A stretch of 6,471 bases of DNA. Origin: DALYCO01 sp964535545 (GTDB lineage: Bacteria; Patescibacteriota; Minisyncoccia; Phycocordibacterales; UBA9973). The translations under genes were made by a program, and so were the position numbers. The DNA lies in the NCBI GenBank assembly GCA_964535545.1, contig CAZHUT010000043.1:1-6471 (forward strand), given 5' to 3'. Every line of letters begins with the position of its first letter. Position 1 is the stretch's first letter. Positions 4,473 to 6,471 of this stretch are shown here, one piece after another. The notes beneath the pieces are model-generated. The model did not search any database. It was not told the DNA's origin and was given only the letters and a program-made list of their open reading frames with translations.

Positions 4473-6471
4473 ATGTCGAAAAAGACTGTGTTGCCACAGA
4501 AGTACTTTTCAAAGTACAAGGAGCCATTGGCTCCGTTCCCAAACTTGCTCGAAACCCAGCTCACCTCATTTGAGTGGTTTGTCGAAACAGGTTTGAAGGA
4601 AGTGTTCAAGGAGTTTTCTCCAATCTCTGACTATTCAGGGAAAAAGTTCGAGTTGAATTTTACGTCATTCACATTGGGTGAACCAAAGTATGACGAACAT
4701 TACGCAAAAGCTAACAAGGTCTCATACGAAGGCCAGTTGAAGGCGCGCGTGAAGCTTACCAACAAGATGCTCAACGAAACCAAGGAGCAGGAAATCTTTA
4801 TGGCAGATGTGCCATTGATGACTGGTCATGGTACGTTCATCATTAACGGTGTTGAACGAGTTATCGTTCCACAGCTCGCTCGATCATTCGGTATCTTCTT
4901 CACTGAAGAAGAATTGAAGGGCAAGAAGCACTTCGGTGCAAAGGTTATCCCAGCTCGAGGTGTCTGGATCGAAATCGAAACAGATACTGACGGTACACTC
5001 GTTGTCCGCATCGACAAGAAACGCAAGTTCCCAGCGACATCGCTCTTGCGTGTTTTGGGCTTGGAAACTGATGAAGCAATCGTAGAAGCATTCAAGGATT
5101 CAGCGCATGCTGAAGCTATCAAGGCTCAGGTTGCCAAGGATCCAGCAAAGACACTCGCAGAAGCATACTCAGAAATCTACAAGCGCCTTCGCGACGGCGA
5201 TCTCGCGACTGCAGAAAACGCAAAGGAATTCATCAACTCACTCTTCGGTACAGAGCGTTACGACCTTTCACCGGTCGGTCGTTTCCGATTCAACCAGCGT
5301 TTCAACAAGGACATGGGCGAAAAGGAAATGGAACGCCGCACGATCTCAGCAGCTGACATGGTTACTGTGCTCGATAATGTCATGACATTGAATGTGACAC
5401 CGGGTGCAAAAGCTGACGATATTGACCACCTTGGTCAGCGCCGTGTTCGATATGTTGGTGAATTGCTCCAGCAGAAGGTTCGCGTTGGTATGACTCAGAT
5501 CAAGCGAAATATTCAGGACCGAATGTCTACTATCGACACCGGAACTACGCTTCCAATCGCTATCATCAATCAGCGTCCGCTTCAGGCACGTATCAAGGAA
5601 TTCTTCACGACAAACCAGTTGTCACAGTTCATGAACCAAGAAAACGTCTTGGCTGAATTGGAGCACTTGCGCACATTGTCAGCACTCGGCCCCGGCGGTC
5701 TCACTCGTGAACGCGCAGGTCTCGAAGTTCGCGACGTGCACACGTCTCACTACGGCCGCGTATGTCCGATCCACACTCCTGAAGGTCCAAACATCGGTTT
5801 GATCCTGCACCTTTCTAACTACGCTCGCGTCAATGATTTCGGTATTATCGAAACTCCATACGTGAAAGTTAAGAATGGCAAGATTACCGGCGAAATTGAA
5901 TACTTGAATGCGCTTGAAGAAGAAAAATTCGTTATTGCGCACGCAGGTAGTAAGTACGACGAAAAAGGCAATTTTACTGAAGACAAAGTTGAAGCTCGCA
6001 TTCACACAGAACCAGGTTTGATTGAAAAGACCAAAGTTGATTACATCGACGTTGCGACAAACCAGGCATTCTCAATTGCGACTTCTACTGTTCCATTCTT
6101 GGAACACAACGATGCGAACCGTGCATTGATGGGATCGAACATGCAGAAGCAGGCAACACCATGTATCGTTCCTGATGTTCCATTCGTTGCGACTGGTATC
6201 GAAGGCATTGCTGCTCGAGAATCAGGTCGCGTCATCGTCACTCGAGAAAGCGGTGTGATCAAGGCAGTCGATGCTCGCCACATTGTTGTCACTGACGACA
6301 AGGGCAAGGATCATCTCCACAAGCTCACAAACTTTGTACGAACCAACTACTTTACAGTTTTCCACCAGCGACCAATCGTCACTGTTGGTGACAAGGTAAA
6401 GAAAGGCCAGGTACTTGCTGATACATCATCAACATCACAGGGCCAGGTGTCTCTCGGCCAGAACGTTCGCG
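4473..6471 (+). CDS. rpoB: DNA-directed RNA polymerase subunit beta, N-terminal 666 residues (3' end outside window)
   Basis: RpoB is the second largest subunit of the cytoplasmic RNA polymerase core and builds one side of the active-site cleft. The frame runs open from the ATG at 4473 to the right edge. Visible in order are the N-terminal RpoB segment (KYFSKYKEPL to SFEWFV), TGHGTFIINGVERVIVPQL, the lobe region, and RYDLSPVGRFRFN. The rifampicin-pocket segment QLSQFMNQEN to LSALG follows (382-406), then fork loop 2 GPGGLTRERAG (406-416), HYGRVCPIHTPEGPNIGLI, and PFLEHNDANRALMGSNM (541-557). Numbering runs about 128 behind E. coli here, consistent with absence of the SI1 insertion of proteobacterial RpoB. 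D516, R529 and E562 of E. coli correspond to N388, T401 and H434. Leu TTA/CTA and Ile ATA codons are absent, as expected for a highly expressed gene. No Shine-Dalgarno site precedes the ATG. rpoC is expected downstream but is not in the window. Confidence 0.98.
   Translation, partial: MSKKTVLPQKYFSKYKEPLAPFPNLLETQLTSFEWFVETGLKEVFKEFSPISDYSGKKFELNFTSFTLGEPKYDEHYAKANKVSYEGQLKARVKLTNKMLNETKEQEIFMADVPLMTGHGTFIINGVERVIVPQLARSFGIFFTEEELKGKKHFGAKVIPARGVWIEIETDTDGTLVVRIDKKRKFPATSLLRVLGLETDEAIVEAFKDSAHAEAIKAQVAKDPAKTLAEAYSEIYKRLRDGDLATAENAKEFINSLFGTERYDLSPVGRFRFNQRFNKDMGEKEMERRTISAADMVTVLDNVMTLNVTPGAKADDIDHLGQRRVRYVGELLQQKVRVGMTQIKRNIQDRMSTIDTGTTLPIAIINQRPLQARIKEFFTTNQLSQFMNQENVLAELEHLRTLSALGPGGLTRERAGLEVRDVHTSHYGRVCPIHTPEGPNIGLILHLSNYARVNDFGIIETPYVKVKNGKITGEIEYLNALEEEKFVIAHAGSKYDEKGNFTEDKVEARIHTEPGLIEKTKVDYIDVATNQAFSIATSTVPFLEHNDANRALMGSNMQKQATPCIVPDVPFVATGIEGIAARESGRVIVTRESGVIKAVDARHIVVTDDKGKDHLHKLTNFVRTNYFTVFHQRPIVTVGDKVKKGQVLADTSSTSQGQVSLGQNVR

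Noticed and set aside
4444..4474. TTGTCT ... TAATAT as a second, proximal rpoB promoter
   Set aside because: The -10 box overlaps the ATG, so transcription would begin inside the gene; the 19-nt spacer is also poor.
5107..5385. 92-codon open frame overlapping rpoB in another plus frame
   Set aside because: rpoB is unmistakable across this stretch; the alternative frame yields low-complexity Ser/Arg/Thr-rich sequence with no family resemblance.
1..6471. CRISPR array, tRNA, rRNA, insertion sequence or attachment site
   Set aside because: No regularly spaced direct repeats, cloverleaf-like sequences, rRNA motifs, transposase motifs or flanking terminal repeats were seen in the gaps between genes.

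Overview
The window looks like chromosomal DNA of a Candidate Phyla Radiation (Patescibacteria) bacterium, most likely a Parcubacteria-type lineage. The reasons are the RpoB N-terminus (KYFS-YKEPL-PFPNLLE-QL-SFEWFV, then NGVERVIVPQLARSFG and GAKVIPARG), a short TrmD with an altered linker and a 'KGKKYKVP' C-terminal segment, the lack of convincing Shine-Dalgarno sites, and very compact spacing. All genes read cleanly in the standard bacterial code, with TAA or TAG stops. The lineage call is inference from remembered family features, not from a search.

Layout. 1-92: last 29 codons of an unidentified plus-strand gene. 99-142: an intrinsic terminator whose hairpin also contains a good extended -10 element. 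147-827: trmD (tRNA m1G37 methyltransferase), complete. 826-879: a second terminator, whose T-run overlaps the -35 box of the next promoter. 920-2200: an M29-family metallo-aminopeptidase (copy A). 2224-2297: two back-to-back intrinsic terminators, one per strand. 2317-2862 (minus): an unrecognised 181-residue protein with two membrane segments. 2863-2995: a divergent promoter region. 2996-4186: a second, diverged M29 peptidase (copy B). 4205-4238: terminator. 4256-4472: rpoB promoter and a leader of about 180 nt containing alternative hairpins and a terminator-like element. 4473-6471: first 666 codons of rpoB, running off the right edge. No stretch over 300 bases lacks a gene; the longest gap (4187-4472) is described feature by feature.

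How it fits together. trmD and rpoB are core information-processing genes. Between them sits a three-gene block (peptidase, membrane protein on the opposite strand, peptidase) in which every gene has its own terminator, and both peptidases have good own promoters. The two peptidase promoters are built alike: a 17-nt spacer and exactly 40 nt from the -10 box to the ATG. Codon use in the block (ATA Ile, TTA and CTA Leu) differs from that of trmD and rpoB. This suggests either a later insertion or a weakly expressed accessory module for peptide breakdown. The points most worth a second look are the terminator/promoter overlap at trmD, the Asp-to-Glu change in TrmD, the missing catalytic Tyr in peptidase copy A, the rpoB leader, and natural substitutions in the rifampicin pocket of RpoB.
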